From contig NZ_JAOQNS010000001.1 of the NCBI RefSeq assembly GCF_025961475.1, positions 1 to 64,000 on the forward strand: DNA of 64,000 bases, written 5' to 3'. A model generated the notes under the pieces. It did no database searches. It was not told the origin of the DNA and saw only the letters and a list, made by a program, of their open reading frames with translations. The DNA is from Rhodobium gokarnense (GTDB lineage: Bacteria; Pseudomonadota; Alphaproteobacteria; Rhizobiales; Rhodobiaceae). Both the position numbers and the translations under genes were made by a program. The number at the start of each line of letters is the position of its first letter. Within the stretch, counting starts at the first letter, position 1. This document shows, one piece after another, positions 33,466 to 46,576 of the stretch.

Positions 33466-34687
33466 GGCGGGCTGGCTTGTCGACGACAAGCTGCAAGGGG
33501 TGCTCGCCGCGCTGAACGTTGAGGGCGACGAGGCGCGCATCGTCGGCGGGGCGATCCGCAACACGCTCCTCGGCGTTCCTGTCAGCGACATCGACATCGC
33601 CACCACGGCGCGGCCGGAAACGGTCGTCGAACGGGCCGAGGCGGCCGGGTTCCGGGCGGTCCCGACCGGCATCGAGCATGGTACCGTCACCCTCGTCGTG
33701 GACCACACGCCGTTCGAGGTCACCACCCTTCGCGAGGACATCGAGACATTCGGACGGAAGGCCACGGTTCGCTTCGGGCGCGACTGGGAGGCCGACGCGC
33801 GGCGGCGCGACTTCACCATGAACGCGCTCTATGCCGGCGCCGACGGCACGGTCTACGACCTGGTCGGCGGGCGGGCCGACTGCCTGTCGCGCAAGGTTCG
33901 CTTCATCGGCAACGCCGACGAACGCATCCACGAGGACTATTTGCGGATCCTGCGCTTCTTCCGCTTCCATGCCAGCTATGGCGACGGGCCGATCGACCGG
34001 GTGGGCCTGCTCGCGACCGTGCGCGGCCGATCGGGGCTCCGGCATCTGTCCGCGGAGCGCATCGGCCAGGAGATGCGGCGCCTGGCGCTCGCGCCGGGCG
34101 GGGCGGCGACGACGCGGATCATGGCCGACAGCGGCATCCTGCAGATCGTCCTTGGCGGCATCGGACATCCGGAAACCCTCGGCCGGCTGACGGCCCTTGC
34201 CGCAACCATTTCTGCCTCGCCCGATGCCGCGCTCGCCCATGCGGCCCTCAGCGCCCGCATTCCGGAGGACGCGGAGCGGGTCGCGGAGCGGCTCAGGCTT
34301 TCCAACGAGGTGCGCCGGCGCATGGTCAAGGTGCTGCGGCTGGCGCCGAGGCTTTCCGCGGATATGGACGAGGCGGCGGCCAGGCTGGCGCTCTACCGCA
34401 GCGATGCGGAGACGTTCCGCGGCGCGGTGCTGCTTGCCTGGGCCTGGTCGGACGCGGCCGGCGACGATGCGGGCTGGCGCGACCTTTTCGGGCTCGCCGG
34501 GCGCTGGCCCGTGCCGCGCTTTCCGGTCTCCGGCCGCGACCTCGTGGCGCTGGGCATTCCATCGGGGCCGGCCGTGGGCACGTTGCTTTCGCAGGTCGAG
34601 GACTGGTGGATCGGCGAGGGGTTCGCGCCGGGGCGCGAGGCTGCGCTGGATTATGCGAGGGGCCTGATTGCCGACGGGGTGGAGTAG
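33449..34687 (+). CDS. CCA tRNA nucleotidyltransferase / poly(A) polymerase family
   Basis: The 412-residue protein has the class II nucleotidyltransferase head: GGAIRNTLLGVPVSDIDIAT with the two catalytic aspartates, the RRDFTMNALY motif and the ERIxxE-like ERIHEDYLRILRFFRF. A helical body and tail follow. It adds or repairs the CCA end of tRNAs. The ATG at 33449 lies inside the end of the NUDIX gene, and a GTG at 33452 is an alternative. Last gene of the DUF1285-NUDIX-CCA operon. Confidence 0.92.
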   Translation: MVTRLEAGWLVDDKLQGVLAALNVEGDEARIVGGAIRNTLLGVPVSDIDIATTARPETVVERAEAAGFRAVPTGIEHGTVTLVVDHTPFEVTTLREDIETFGRKATVRFGRDWEADARRRDFTMNALYAGADGTVYDLVGGRADCLSRKVRFIGNADERIHEDYLRILRFFRFHASYGDGPIDRVGLLATVRGRSGLRHLSAERIGQEMRRLALAPGGAATTRIMADSGILQIVLGGIGHPETLGRLTALAATISASPDAALAHAALSARIPEDAERVAERLRLSNEVRRRMVKVLRLAPRLSADMDEAAARLALYRSDAETFRGAVLLAWAWSDAAGDDAGWRDLFGLAGRWPVPRFPVSGRDLVALGIPSGPAVGTLLSQVEDWWIGEGFAPGREAALDYARGLIADGVE

Positions 34688-34719
34688 GGCAACGTCGGAG
34701 AGTTTGGGCTATGCCGCTC

Positions 34720-34808
34720 TGGATTGCTTCGCTGCGCTCGCAATGACGGTTTTCTCAGTGTTTTCAGCGTCATTGCGAGGAGGCCGTCAGGCCGACGCGG
34801 CAATCCAT
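34720..34808. repeat. pair of facing dispersed repeats downstream of the CCA gene
   Basis: 34720-34747 (TGGATTGCTTCGCTGCGCTC then GCAATGAC) and 34771-34808 (CATTGCGAGGAGGCC...GGCAATCCAT) are opposed copies of the same family, 23 bases apart. They fill the gap between two convergent genes. The right copy is almost identical to 446-483. Confidence 0.78.
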
Positions 34809-34833
34809 GCGGCCTTTCCGGGCATTCTGCGGC

Positions 34834-35730
34834 TCATGGCCATTTCACCAGCGGCGGCATCGACGACAGGATCGACTCCACATTGCCGCCGGTCTGCAGG
34901 CCGAAGATGGTGCCGCGGTCGTAGAGGAGGTTGAACTCCACGTAGCGGCCACGGCGGACGAGCTGTTCGTCGCGGTCGGCCTCGGTCCAGGGCGTTTCGA
35001 AGTTGCGCCGAACCAGCGCCGGGTAGACGTCGCGGAAGGACTCGCCGACCGAGCGGGTGAAGGCGAGGTCGGCGTCGAAGTCGCCGGAATTGTGGTAGTC
35101 GTAGAAGATGCCGCCGATGCCGCGGGGCTCGTTGCGGTGCTTCAGGAAAAAATACTCATCGCACCAATTCTTGTATTTGGGATAGTCCGCAGCCGGATGG
35201 GCCTCGCAGGCCGCCTTCATGGCGGCGTGGAAGGTTTGGGTGTCCGGGTCTTCCTGCGTCCGCCTGCGGTCCAGCACCGGCGTCAGGTCGGCGCCGCCGC
35301 CGAACCATTGTTTTGTCGTCACCACCATGCGGGTGTTCATGTGGACGGCCGGCACGTTCGGGTTCTGCGGATGGCCGATCAGCGAGATGCCGGAGGCCCA
35401 GAAGCGCGGATCCTCGTCGGCGCCGGGGATGCGGTCGCGAAACTCCGGCGAGAACTCGCCATGGACCGTGGAGATGTGGACGCCGACCTTCTCGAAGACC
35501 CGCCCGCCCATGAGGCTCATTTCGCCGCCGCCGCCATCGGCGCCGGTGGAATCAGTGCGGTGCCAGGGTTTTCTGGCAAAGCGGCCGGCGGGCCTGTTGG
35601 CGCCGGGGGCATCCTCGGGCAGGTCGTCTTCCAGTTTCTCGAAAGCCGCGCAGATGCTGTCGCGCAGCTCGCGGAACCAGGCGCGGGCGCGTTCCTTGCG
35701 CTCTTCGATGTCGGCCGGCAGCTCGCTCAT
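34834..35730 (-). CDS. hemF: oxygen-dependent coproporphyrinogen III oxidase
   Basis: The 298-residue enzyme converts coproporphyrinogen III to protoporphyrinogen IX in haem and bacteriochlorophyll synthesis, using oxygen. Typical segments are [40 protein letters not shown] (with GGIFYDY after it) and [20 protein letters not shown] near the C-terminus. The ATG at 35730 is the first fitting homologs. The open frame upstream is non-coding in composition. Stand-alone gene. Confidence 0.95.
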   Translation of the reverse strand: MSELPADIEERKERARAWFRELRDSICAAFEKLEDDLPEDAPGANRPAGRFARKPWHRTDSTGADGGGGEMSLMGGRVFEKVGVHISTVHGEFSPEFRDRIPGADEDPRFWASGISLIGHPQNPNVPAVHMNTRMVVTTKQWFGGGADLTPVLDRRRTQEDPDTQTFHAAMKAACEAHPAADYPKYKNWCDEYFFLKHRNEPRGIGGIFYDYHNSGDFDADLAFTRSVGESFRDVYPALVRRNFETPWTEADRDEQLVRRGRYVEFNLLYDRGTIFGLQTGGNVESILSSMPPLVKWP

Positions 35731-35907
35731 TGTCTCTGTCCCGCTTCTTGATGCCGGCGCGTTCGTCCGCCGCTCTCTCCTCCTTGCATACGCAATGATA
35801 CGGGGGATCGGCAACCGCCGTTCGATGTGGCCGGCCGGCCACAGGCGGGCGAGAGGCGCCGCGAGAGGCATTCCCAAACCGGGAAGGTTCGGCTATAAGG
35901 AAGCCTG

Positions 35908-36018
35908 ATGCTGCGCGCTCGTTGTGCGCGGCGCTTTCCGTCAGCGCAATTGGAGATGCCGATGAGAATCCGTTTCGGATGTTATCCGCCCGGCATCCCA
36001 CGTATGCGAGCCGCCTGA
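35908..36018 (+). CDS. possible 36-residue leader ORF upstream of the ABC exporters
   Basis: The 482-base gap between hemF and the first exporter (35731-36212) holds one short ORF with a recognisable start: AAGGAAG five bases before the ATG at 35908 and TATAAGG just upstream, which could be a -10 box. It encodes 36 residues rich in Arg, Cys and Pro (MLRARCARRFPSAQ at the start, YPPGIPRMRAA at the end). It ends 194 bases before the exporter ATG. It may be a regulatory leader peptide or chance. The rest of the gap shows nothing convincing. Confidence 0.3.
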   Translation: MLRARCARRFPSAQLEMPMRIRFGCYPPGIPRMRAA

Positions 36019-36212
36019 CACCAAAGCGCCCTTTAGCGTTCCTCTTCATCCCTGAATACCGCTTTTGTCGCCGCGTTCGCGCCGTGGATCCGTCACCGGA
36101 CCATGCCGCTCGCCGGGCGTTCGCTGCGTTGCCCCAATGGCGACGCGCCCGCCCGCCTTTCCGGGCTTCCCGAAAAAAGCGCGTCGCCGCGACCCCAATT
36201 CGGAGCTTGGCC

Positions 36213-39916
<3,704 letters not shown>

Positions 39917-39982
39917 CGGGCGGGACCAACAGGGCGGCGCGCTTCCCGCTGCTCTCGACCCGTTCCCGTTCGGAGCCGATCG

Positions 39983-40885
39983 CTACTGCGCCCGGTCGCA
40001 GGTATCGACCACGGTGACGGCCCCCTGCATGGCGATGGCCTCGAAGGTGGCGAAGCCGGAGGGGTAGGTGAGGACGTCGGCATAGATCGACGTGTCCTTG
40101 CCGCGGTGGGCGATATCGGTGATGTCGTATTCGTCGATATCGAGGTTGGGCGCGGTCGATCCGTTCAACGTGTTGTCGCCGAAGTCCAGATGGTTGATGG
40201 ACAGGCGCTCGCCCTTGTAATTGTCGCCTTCCCAGATGATCAGGATGATGACGACCCGGCCGCAGGTCGAGCCGCAGCAGCTTTGGCAGCCGCAGCAATT
40301 GCGCGGCACGGCAACGTGCTTGATGGTGAAATGGTGCGTATGGTTCTTGAGCCAGCCGCCGGCGCCGCCGAGATGCACGTAGATCGCCCGGTGCGGCGCA
40401 CGCTTGTTCTCGTAGACGACGATCAGGGTGGCGCCGCCGTAGGCGGCCTTGGCGCTGCAATACATGCCCGCCCGCGACCAGACGAGGCCGGAGACCGTGA
40501 ACGGCCGGCGCCGGTTCCTCCTCACGATGTCGGTGACGTCGGCATAGGCCTCGAATGTCTTGCGAAAACCGCCGAAACTGACATTGGAGATGCTGGCCGC
40601 GTTGACGGTATTGCCGTTCAGATTGATTGTGCGGTCCGGATTGCCGGTTCCGGACCACAGGAGGAAGGCCTTTTCGATCCGCGCCTTGCGCGGCAGGCCG
40701 ACGTCGATGTCGCGGGTGTCGATGTGGCCGCAGCCGGTTTCGTCGACATTGAAGGTCGTACCGGCCACCTTGACCTCGAAATTGCCCTCGAACCGGGCGA
40801 CCTGGGGCAGCTCCTCCTCGGCCCTTGCCACGGCGCAGACGGATAGGGCCAGGATCACTCCGGCGACGACGGATCGGATTTTCAT
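39983..40885 (-). CDS. secreted protein with cysteine-rich insert (DUF3344-like fold)
   Basis: The 300-residue product has a signal peptide (MKIRSVVAGVILALSVCAVA, cleavage after ARA). The mature protein resembles the beta-sandwich domain found in DUF3344/DUF11-type surface proteins: IEKAFLLWSGTGNPDRTINL, YADVTDIV, YGGATLIVVYEN and, after an insert, EGDNYKGERLSINHLDF and DIDEYDIT. The insert (about residues 197-212) holds NCCGCQSCCGSTCG, six cysteines in fourteen residues, flanked by HTHHFTIKH. This looks like a metal or disulfide cluster. Secreted to the periplasm or beyond. Stand-alone gene. The family resemblance is from memory, not a search. Confidence 0.7.
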   Translation of the reverse strand: MKIRSVVAGVILALSVCAVARAEEELPQVARFEGNFEVKVAGTTFNVDETGCGHIDTRDIDVGLPRKARIEKAFLLWSGTGNPDRTINLNGNTVNAASISNVSFGGFRKTFEAYADVTDIVRRNRRRPFTVSGLVWSRAGMYCSAKAAYGGATLIVVYENKRAPHRAIYVHLGGAGGWLKNHTHHFTIKHVAVPRNCCGCQSCCGSTCGRVVIILIIWEGDNYKGERLSINHLDFGDNTLNGSTAPNLDIDEYDITDIAHRGKDTSIYADVLTYPSGFATFEAIAMQGAVTVVDTCDRAQ

Positions 40886-41112
40886 GTGCTCTCCCCCACG
40901 GCCGTCGGACGGCGTTGCCCTGCGGGGTGCAGCATAAAGCAAAAACAATTAATACGAGTATATTTTATTGTGCTCTCTTTTAAGTCGTGTATCCGGGCGT
41001 TGCAATGCGGGGGCCAGGCGGAGATTCCGGACATCCACGTATCGCAAGTGCCGCTTTGGCGCCCGCTGCAGACCGGCCCCGGGCGGTGTCGGCGGTCGGC
41101 CGCAGGCTCGCG

Positions 41113-41592
41113 TCACGATGCCGGGTGGGGCAGTCCGCCGGTCTGCCGGAGCGCCTCGGTGACGCCCATGGCGACGGAGACGGCGAGGTTCAACGAGCGC
41201 GTGCCCTCGACCATCGGGATCGTCGTGCGGATGTCGGCTCCGGCATGGATGTCGTCCGGCACGCCGGCGGACTCCCGGCCGAAAAGAAGAGTGTCACTTT
41301 CCTCAAATGTCAGGTCGAGGAAGGATTGCGTTGCCCGCGTGGTAAACAGTACGAGGCGCCCGCCGATGCTTTGCCGTGCCGCGTCGAAATCTTCCCAGCC
41401 GGCATGCAGGGTCAGGGCGGCGCGGTCCAGATAGTCGAGCCCGGCACGCCTGAGGGCCCGGTCGTCGGTTCTGAACCCGGTCGGGCCGATGAGGTCAACG
41501 GCGACGCCGAGGCATGCTCCCAACCTTAGAATAGTTCCGGTATTTTGTGGAATATCCGGTTGATACAAGGCGATACGCACGTTTCGTCTCAT
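41113..41592 (-). CDS. trmL: tRNA (cytidine(34)-2'-O)-methyltransferase TrmL
   Basis: The 159-residue SPOUT methyltransferase 2'-O-methylates the wobble base of tRNA(Leu) isoacceptors. It shows the start RIALYQPDIPQNTGTILRLG, then LLFGRESAGVPDDI and the knot-forming RSLNLAVSVAMGVTEALRQT. Length is normal. The ATG at 41592 gives a family-like N-terminus, while the longer open frame upstream covers the petA promoter region. Divergent from petA. Confidence 0.92.
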   Translation of the reverse strand: MRRNVRIALYQPDIPQNTGTILRLGACLGVAVDLIGPTGFRTDDRALRRAGLDYLDRAALTLHAGWEDFDAARQSIGGRLVLFTTRATQSFLDLTFEESDTLLFGRESAGVPDDIHAGADIRTTIPMVEGTRSLNLAVSVAMGVTEALRQTGGLPHPAS

Positions 41593-41837
41593 TCGTGGTT
41601 TCCGATATCGACCTCTCCCGCGCCATGCGCTAAAAGGCTTTCGGGGACGGCTTTTAGAGGGGGCGGTGATTGCGACAAACAGTCGTTTTGACATAAGTCG
41701 GTCTGGACAGTCGACGCACCTCCCCCTAAGAACGCCAATGAGGCCAAGTATCTCGCTTGGTGAATAACATATTGCCCGCGGACTACAGCAGGTGCGACCG
41801 CATATCGCGCGCATCGCATGCGAAAAGAGGACACGCC

Positions 41838-42398
41838 ATGTCTGCTTCTGCCACTGCCGAACCCACCCGTCGCGACATGCTCTACATTTCGACGGCCGCC
41901 GTCGGCGCCGTTGGCATCGCCGCCGTCGCCTGGCCCTTCGTCGACCAGATGAATCCGGACGCCTCCGCGCTCGCACTCGCCTCCATCGAGGTTGACGTCA
42001 GCGCCGTCGAGGTCGGCCAGTCGATCAAGGTCAAATGGCGCGGCAAGCCGGTGTTCATCCGCAACCGCACCGAGAAGGAGCTTGAGGAAGCCAACGCGGT
42101 GCCGATGGACGAGCTGCCGGACACCAACGCCCGCAACGCCAACCTGCCGGGCGATGCCCAGGCGACCGACGAAAACCGCGCTGCCACCGGCAAGGAGCCC
42201 TGGCTGGTGATGATCGGCGTGTGCACCCATCTGGGCTGCATCCCGCTGATGAATGCCGGCGACTATGACGGCTATTTCTGCCCCTGCCACGGCTCGCACT
42301 ACGACACGGCCGGCCGCATCCGCAAGGGCCCGGCGCCGGAGAATCTGCACATCCCGCCCTACGAGTTCCTGTCGGACACGAATATCAAGATCGGCTAG
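41838..42398 (+). CDS. petA: ubiquinol-cytochrome c reductase, Rieske iron-sulfur subunit
   Basis: The 186-residue protein carries a Tat signal/anchor (TRRDMLY then a helix to about residue 40). The 2Fe-2S ligands are in CTHLGCIPL and CPCHGSHYD, with the conserved proline loop after them ([12 protein letters not shown]). It transfers electrons from ubiquinol to cytochrome c1 in complex III, periplasmic side. First gene of petABC. The ATG at 41838 is the one that places the twin-arginine motif near the N-terminus. The 245-base gap to trmL holds the promoter; a TTGACA at 41688 lacks a clear -10 partner. Confidence 0.96.
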   Translation: MSASATAEPTRRDMLYISTAAVGAVGIAAVAWPFVDQMNPDASALALASIEVDVSAVEVGQSIKVKWRGKPVFIRNRTEKELEEANAVPMDELPDTNARNANLPGDAQATDENRAATGKEPWLVMIGVCTHLGCIPLMNAGDYDGYFCPCHGSHYDTAGRIRKGPAPENLHIPPYEFLSDTNIKIG

Positions 42399-42431
42399 AG
42401 CCGAAACAACGGCATAAGCCGGAACGAGGAA

Positions 42432-42449
42432 TATCGGCCATCGCCGATA
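42432..42449 (+). promoter_or_regulatory. hairpin between petA and petB
   Basis: TATCGGC-CATC-GCCGATA is a perfect 7-bp stem in the 77-base gap, followed by AAAAGGGG but no T-run. It is more likely an mRNA processing or stability element than a terminator, because petB and petC should be co-transcribed. Confidence 0.45.
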
Positions 42450-42475
42450 AAAGGGGAAGCTTGAAGGAAATATAG

Positions 42476-43753
42476 ATGTCCGAATATTCGAAGTTCCAGT
42501 CGCAGAACCGCTTCGTGAAGTGGATGGAAGCGCGGCTGCCGATCGTCAGCCTTGCCTATAACGAGACCTTCGGGTTCTACAGCCCGAAGAACCTTTCCTA
42601 TTTCTGGACCTTCGGCGCCATTCTCACCTTCATGCTGGTGGCCCAGATCGTGACCGGCATCGTGCTGGTCATGCACTACACGCCGCATGTCGACATGGCG
42701 TTCAATTCGGTCGAACACATCATGCGCGACGTGAACTATGGCTGGCTGCTGCGCTACCTGCATGCGAACGGCGCATCGATGTTCTTCATCGCCGTCTACA
42801 TCCATATTTTCAGGGGCCTCTATTACGGATCCTACAAGGCACCGCGGGAGGTGCTTTGGATCCTCGGCGTCATCATCTATCTCTTGATGATGGCGACGGG
42901 CTTCATGGGCTACGTGCTGCCGTGGGGCCAGATGTCGTTCTGGGGCGCCACCGTCATCACCAACCTGTTCTCGGCTTTCCCGCTGGTCGGCGAGAGCATC
43001 GTGCAGTGGCTTTGGGGCGGCTTCTCGGTCGGCAATCCGGCCCTGCAGCGGTTCTTCTCCCTGCACTATCTGCTGCCGTTCATGATCGCCGCGGTCGTCA
43101 TCCTGCATATCTGGGCGCTGCACGTGGTCGGCAACGGCAACCCGACGGGCGTCGAGCCGAAGTCGCGCCAGGACATGGCGCCCTTCGCACCGCATGTGCT
43201 GATGAAGGACGCCTTCGCGCTGATGCTGTTCTGCATCTTCTTCGGCTGGTTCGTGTTCTACATCCCGAACTATCTCGGCCACCCGGACAACTACATCCAG
43301 GCCGACCCGCTGGTGACCCCGCCGCACATCGTGCCGGAATGGTACTACCTGCCGTTCTACGCCATCCTGCGCGCGATCCCGGACAAGCTCGGCGGCGTCA
43401 TCGCCATGTTCGGCGCCATCCTGGTGCTGTTCATCCTGCCGTGGCTCGATACCTCCAAGGTGCGCTCCGGCGCCTACCGGTCGCTGTGGTTCAAGACCGC
43501 CTTCTGGCTGTTCGCGGTTGACTGCGTCATCCTCGGCTGGCTCGGATCGCAGCCGGCGGAGGGCGTCTACGTCATGGCCGCAAGGTTCGGCACCGCCTAC
43601 TATTTCGGCTACTTCTTCATCATCCTGCCGCTGCTCGGCTTCTTTGAGAAACCGAAACCGTTGCCGGCGAGCATTTCCGATGCGGTTCTGGCCAAGAACG
43701 GTGGCTCGGCACATCCTGCCGACGCGACCTCGGCACCGGAAACGCGCGGTTGA
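42476..43753 (+). CDS. petB: cytochrome b of the bc1 complex
   Basis: The 425-residue membrane protein has eight to nine helices and the paired haem histidines: [20 protein letters not shown] with IHIFRGLYY after it, and [20 protein letters not shown]. The quinol-site motif [16 protein letters not shown] is intact. It holds the two b-haems that move electrons across the inner membrane. The N-terminus lies close to the petA stop (77 bases). petC follows after 26 bases with its own strong ribosome site. Confidence 0.97.
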   Translation: MSEYSKFQSQNRFVKWMEARLPIVSLAYNETFGFYSPKNLSYFWTFGAILTFMLVAQIVTGIVLVMHYTPHVDMAFNSVEHIMRDVNYGWLLRYLHANGASMFFIAVYIHIFRGLYYGSYKAPREVLWILGVIIYLLMMATGFMGYVLPWGQMSFWGATVITNLFSAFPLVGESIVQWLWGGFSVGNPALQRFFSLHYLLPFMIAAVVILHIWALHVVGNGNPTGVEPKSRQDMAPFAPHVLMKDAFALMLFCIFFGWFVFYIPNYLGHPDNYIQADPLVTPPHIVPEWYYLPFYAILRAIPDKLGGVIAMFGAILVLFILPWLDTSKVRSGAYRSLWFKTAFWLFAVDCVILGWLGSQPAEGVYVMAARFGTAYYFGYFFIILPLLGFFEKPKPLPASISDAVLAKNGGSAHPADATSAPETRG

Positions 43754-43779
43754 CGCGGGCGAAACAGGAGGTTTTTCCA

Positions 43780-44670
43780 ATGAAGACGATGATCAAATCC
43801 ACCGTCGCCGCCGCCTGCCTCGCCAGTGCGTTCGTCCTTGCCAGCGTCCCGGCGAGCGCGGCCGAAGAAGGCCACCACCTGGAGCAGCTCTCCTGGAGCT
43901 TCTCCGGCCCGTTCGGTCGCTACGACCAGGCGCAGCTCCAGCGCGGCTTCAAGATCTACCGGGAGGTCTGCTCGGCCTGCCACTCCATGGAACTGGTGTC
44001 GTTCCGCAACCTTTCCGATCCGGGCGGACTGGGCTTCACCGAGGAGCAGGTCAAGGCGCTCGCCGAGGAATACACCATCAAGGACGGCCCGAACGAAGAG
44101 GGCGAGATGTTCGAGCGGCCCGGCAAGCCGGCGGACAAGTTCCCGTCTCCGTTCCCGAATGTGGAAGCGGCCAAATATGCCAACAACGGCGCCCATCCGC
44201 CGGACTTCTCGCTGCTGGCCAAGGCCCGCGGTCCGCATCGCGGCTTCCCGTGGTTCCTGTTCGACATCTTCACCCAGTACCAGGAGGGCGGCCCGGACTA
44301 CATCCATGCCATCCTGACGGGCTATGAGGAGTCGCCGGAATGCGGCGCCGACTTCGACGGTTACTACAACACCGCGTTCACCGTCGGCGGCGTTCCGGAA
44401 GGCTGCAAGGAAGGCGGCCAGTCGACCATTGCCGGCACCTATATCGCCATGGCGCCGCCGCTGTTCGACGAACTGGTGGAATATGAGGACGGCACGCCGA
44501 CGACCGTCGACCAGTACGCCAAGGACGTCGCGGCCTTCATGATGTGGGCGGCCGAGCCGAAGCTGGAGCAGCGCAAGCGCATCGGCTTCATGGCCATGAT
44601 CTACATGATCGTGCTGGCCGGCATGCTCTACTTCGTGAAGAAGAAGCTCTGGGCGAACATCGACCACTAG
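43780..44670 (+). CDS. petC: cytochrome c1
   Basis: The 296-residue protein has a signal peptide (MKTMIKSTVAAACLASAFVL, cleavage near ASA). The haem motif CSACH occurs in REVCSACHSMEL, the likely axial methionine in YIAMAPPLFDEL, and a C-terminal membrane anchor in IYMIVLAGMLYFVKKKLW. It accepts electrons from the Rieske protein and passes them to soluble cytochrome c. AGGAGG lies nine bases before the ATG at 43780. Last gene of petABC. Confidence 0.97.
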   Translation: MKTMIKSTVAAACLASAFVLASVPASAAEEGHHLEQLSWSFSGPFGRYDQAQLQRGFKIYREVCSACHSMELVSFRNLSDPGGLGFTEEQVKALAEEYTIKDGPNEEGEMFERPGKPADKFPSPFPNVEAAKYANNGAHPPDFSLLAKARGPHRGFPWFLFDIFTQYQEGGPDYIHAILTGYEESPECGADFDGYYNTAFTVGGVPEGCKEGGQSTIAGTYIAMAPPLFDELVEYEDGTPTTVDQYAKDVAAFMMWAAEPKLEQRKRIGFMAMIYMIVLAGMLYFVKKKLWANIDH

Positions 44671-44694
44671 CGCCCTTCTCACGCCGAATTGCGG

Positions 44695-44733
44695 CCCCCG
44701 CTCTCCTGCCGGAGGGCGGGGGTCTTGCTTTTT
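44695..44733 (+). terminator. rho-independent terminator of the petABC operon
   Basis: CCCCCGCTCTCC pairs with GGAGGGCGGGGG (one wobble) around a TGCC loop, followed by TCTTGCTTTTT. It lies 24 bases after the petC stop. Confidence 0.88.
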
Positions 44734-44803
44734 GTGCCATTCGCGGCGACACCGACATGCCGCCGGCAGGAGCCGGCCCGACCGCAACCCGATACCCTCC
44801 GCC

Positions 44804-45808
44804 ATGCCGCACCGACAGCCCGACCGCCCCGGCCCGTTGAGACGCCTGAAATACCGCATCGAATACGGCCTCTTCCTCGTCGTCGTCGGCCTCTTGCGCC
44901 TGATGCCGCTCGACATGGCCTCTGCGGTCATGGGGCGGACCTGGCGGGTGCTGGCGCCGCTGAGCCGGCGGCAGCAGCGGGTGCTCGGCAATCTTGAACT
45001 GGCGATGCCGGAAAAGAGCGCGGCGGAGCGCCGGGCGATTGCCCTCGGCGCCTGGGAGAATCTCGGGCGGGTGTTCGCCGAGACTCTTCAGCTCGACCGC
45101 ATCGTCGCCGACAAGGAAAACCGCTTTTCCTGGTCTGAGGAGGGCGTTGCGAACCGCTTCGGGACCGATAGCGACCATATCGTCCTGGTCTCGCTCCATC
45201 TCGGCAACTGGGAGGCGGTGATCCTGCCGGCGGTGGCGGCGGGCGTAAAGCCGGTCGGCGTCTATCGCGAGGTCAAGAACCCGCTCGTCGACGACTATCT
45301 GCGCCGCAAGCGCATGCTCGTCTTCCCGCACGGGCTCCTCTCCAAGGGGCACGACACGGCGCAGACCCTGCTCGGCCATTTGCGCCGCACCGGGTCGGTG
45401 GCGCTGGTCGGCGATCTTCGCGAGTCGAAGGGGATCGATGTCAGTTTCTTCGGCCACACGGCCTCGGCGACCTATTTCCCGGCGATGCTGGCGCGCCATT
45501 GCCGGGTGCCGCTGGTCGCCGGGCGCTGCGTGCGCACCGAGGGCGTCCATTTCCGCATCGATACGGCGCCGATCGACTATCCGGTGACCGGCGACCGCAC
45601 CGCCGATGTCGCCGCGGCGACGCAGGCGATTCACGACGTGTTCGAGGGCTGGATCCGCGAGACGCCGGCGCAGTGGATGTGGGTGCAGCGCAAATGGTGG
45701 GCCGGCCGCAGCCGGCGGCGCCAGAGCCGGCACGGCGAGGGCACGGGCGTCGCGGCGGGCGCGGTCGAGGGCGCGGAAATGGACCCGCTGCGGCGCGACA
45801 CTACCTGA
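44804..45808 (+). CDS. LpxL/HtrB-type lysophospholipid acyltransferase
   Basis: The 334-residue protein matches the lipid A biosynthesis acyltransferase family. After an N-terminal membrane helix (about 25-45) comes the catalytic H-x4-E motif in VSLHLGNWEAVILP, then the substrate-binding VGDLRESKGIDVSFFGH. The C-terminal part is normal (QWMWVQRKWW) with a charged extension. It likely adds a secondary fatty acid to lipid A at the inner membrane. The start is uncertain because there is no good ribosome site. The 3' end overlaps the convergent sulfotransferase gene by eight bases. Confidence 0.85.
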   Translation: MPHRQPDRPGPLRRLKYRIEYGLFLVVVGLLRLMPLDMASAVMGRTWRVLAPLSRRQQRVLGNLELAMPEKSAAERRAIALGAWENLGRVFAETLQLDRIVADKENRFSWSEEGVANRFGTDSDHIVLVSLHLGNWEAVILPAVAAGVKPVGVYREVKNPLVDDYLRRKRMLVFPHGLLSKGHDTAQTLLGHLRRTGSVALVGDLRESKGIDVSFFGHTASATYFPAMLARHCRVPLVAGRCVRTEGVHFRIDTAPIDYPVTGDRTADVAAATQAIHDVFEGWIRETPAQWMWVQRKWWAGRSRRRQSRHGEGTGVAAGAVEGAEMDPLRRDTT

Positions 45809-46433
45809 CGAGCGTCGCGTAGCCCTTCATCAGCATGCGATTGGCGGCGATCCGGATCGGTTTCTTGCCGAGGTCGGCCGTGCGGTTGGAGTGGGGCACG
45901 CCGCCATCCCGTACCGGCTCGCCCAAAAAGTCGCAGAGCTCCTTCCAGCCGTCGCCCGTCTCCCAGCAGACCTCCAGGAACTGGTCGCTGGCGCCTTCGC
46001 GGGCGAAGAAATCGCGGACGCGCTGATTATGCGCCTCGTAATAGGCGATGAACTCCTCTTCCCGGCCGACGGGATAGAGATAGCCGTAGACGTCGAGGTT
46101 GAGCTTGTTGCCGAACACGGAGCGGCGCTCGAAATGGGAGATCAGGCTGTTCAGCCATTTCTCCGGCGAGCGCCGGGTCGTCAGCACCGCGCGCATCGCC
46201 TTGCCGTAGCGCTCCAGTCCGACCTCGTAGAGATAGGGCGGGGCAAGGCCGGTGAACGCCTCGTGGGCATCGAGGTGCGGCAGGACACCCTCCATGCGGC
46301 CGGCGCGGGCGTCGAAGAAGACGCGCTTGTGCAGCCGGGCGATGTCGTAACCGAGGAGACCGAGGCATTCGCGCAGCGTCGAAGTGCCGCTTTTTTGCAG
46401 ACCGACGCCGAACACCTTGAATTTCTTGTCCAA
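45801..46433 (-). CDS. sulfotransferase family protein
   Basis: The 210-residue protein begins with the PAPS-binding P-loop-like motif FGVGLQKSGTSTLRECLG and has the 3'-phosphate-binding TTRRSPEKWLNSLISHF. Both are typical of cytosolic-type sulfotransferases of proteobacteria. The acceptor is unknown, possibly a glycan or lipid. The start is a TTG at 46433 with GAGG seven bases upstream, because no in-frame ATG fits. A lysine near the usual catalytic site (QKSGTS) is conserved. No sulfate-activation genes lie in the window. Confidence 0.8.
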   Translation of the reverse strand: MDKKFKVFGVGLQKSGTSTLRECLGLLGYDIARLHKRVFFDARAGRMEGVLPHLDAHEAFTGLAPPYLYEVGLERYGKAMRAVLTTRRSPEKWLNSLISHFERRSVFGNKLNLDVYGYLYPVGREEEFIAYYEAHNQRVRDFFAREGASDQFLEVCWETGDGWKELCDFLGEPVRDGGVPHSNRTADLGKKPIRIAANRMLMKGYATLVR

Positions 46434-46576
46434 TCCGGTACCTCATTGCGTGGGGATCGGGCGGACGATAGTGCGGACGGCCGGGAGTTTCAATGACCGC
46501 CATTGGCGGCGGCGGCCGAGTGCGGCGTCAGGCCTTTTGCCTCGCGTCCTGGCCGGAGCATGGGCGAGGGTCCTCG

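Noticed and set aside
41688-41716. TTGACA before petA as a housekeeping promoter
   Set aside because: No acceptable -10 element is found 16-18 bases downstream.
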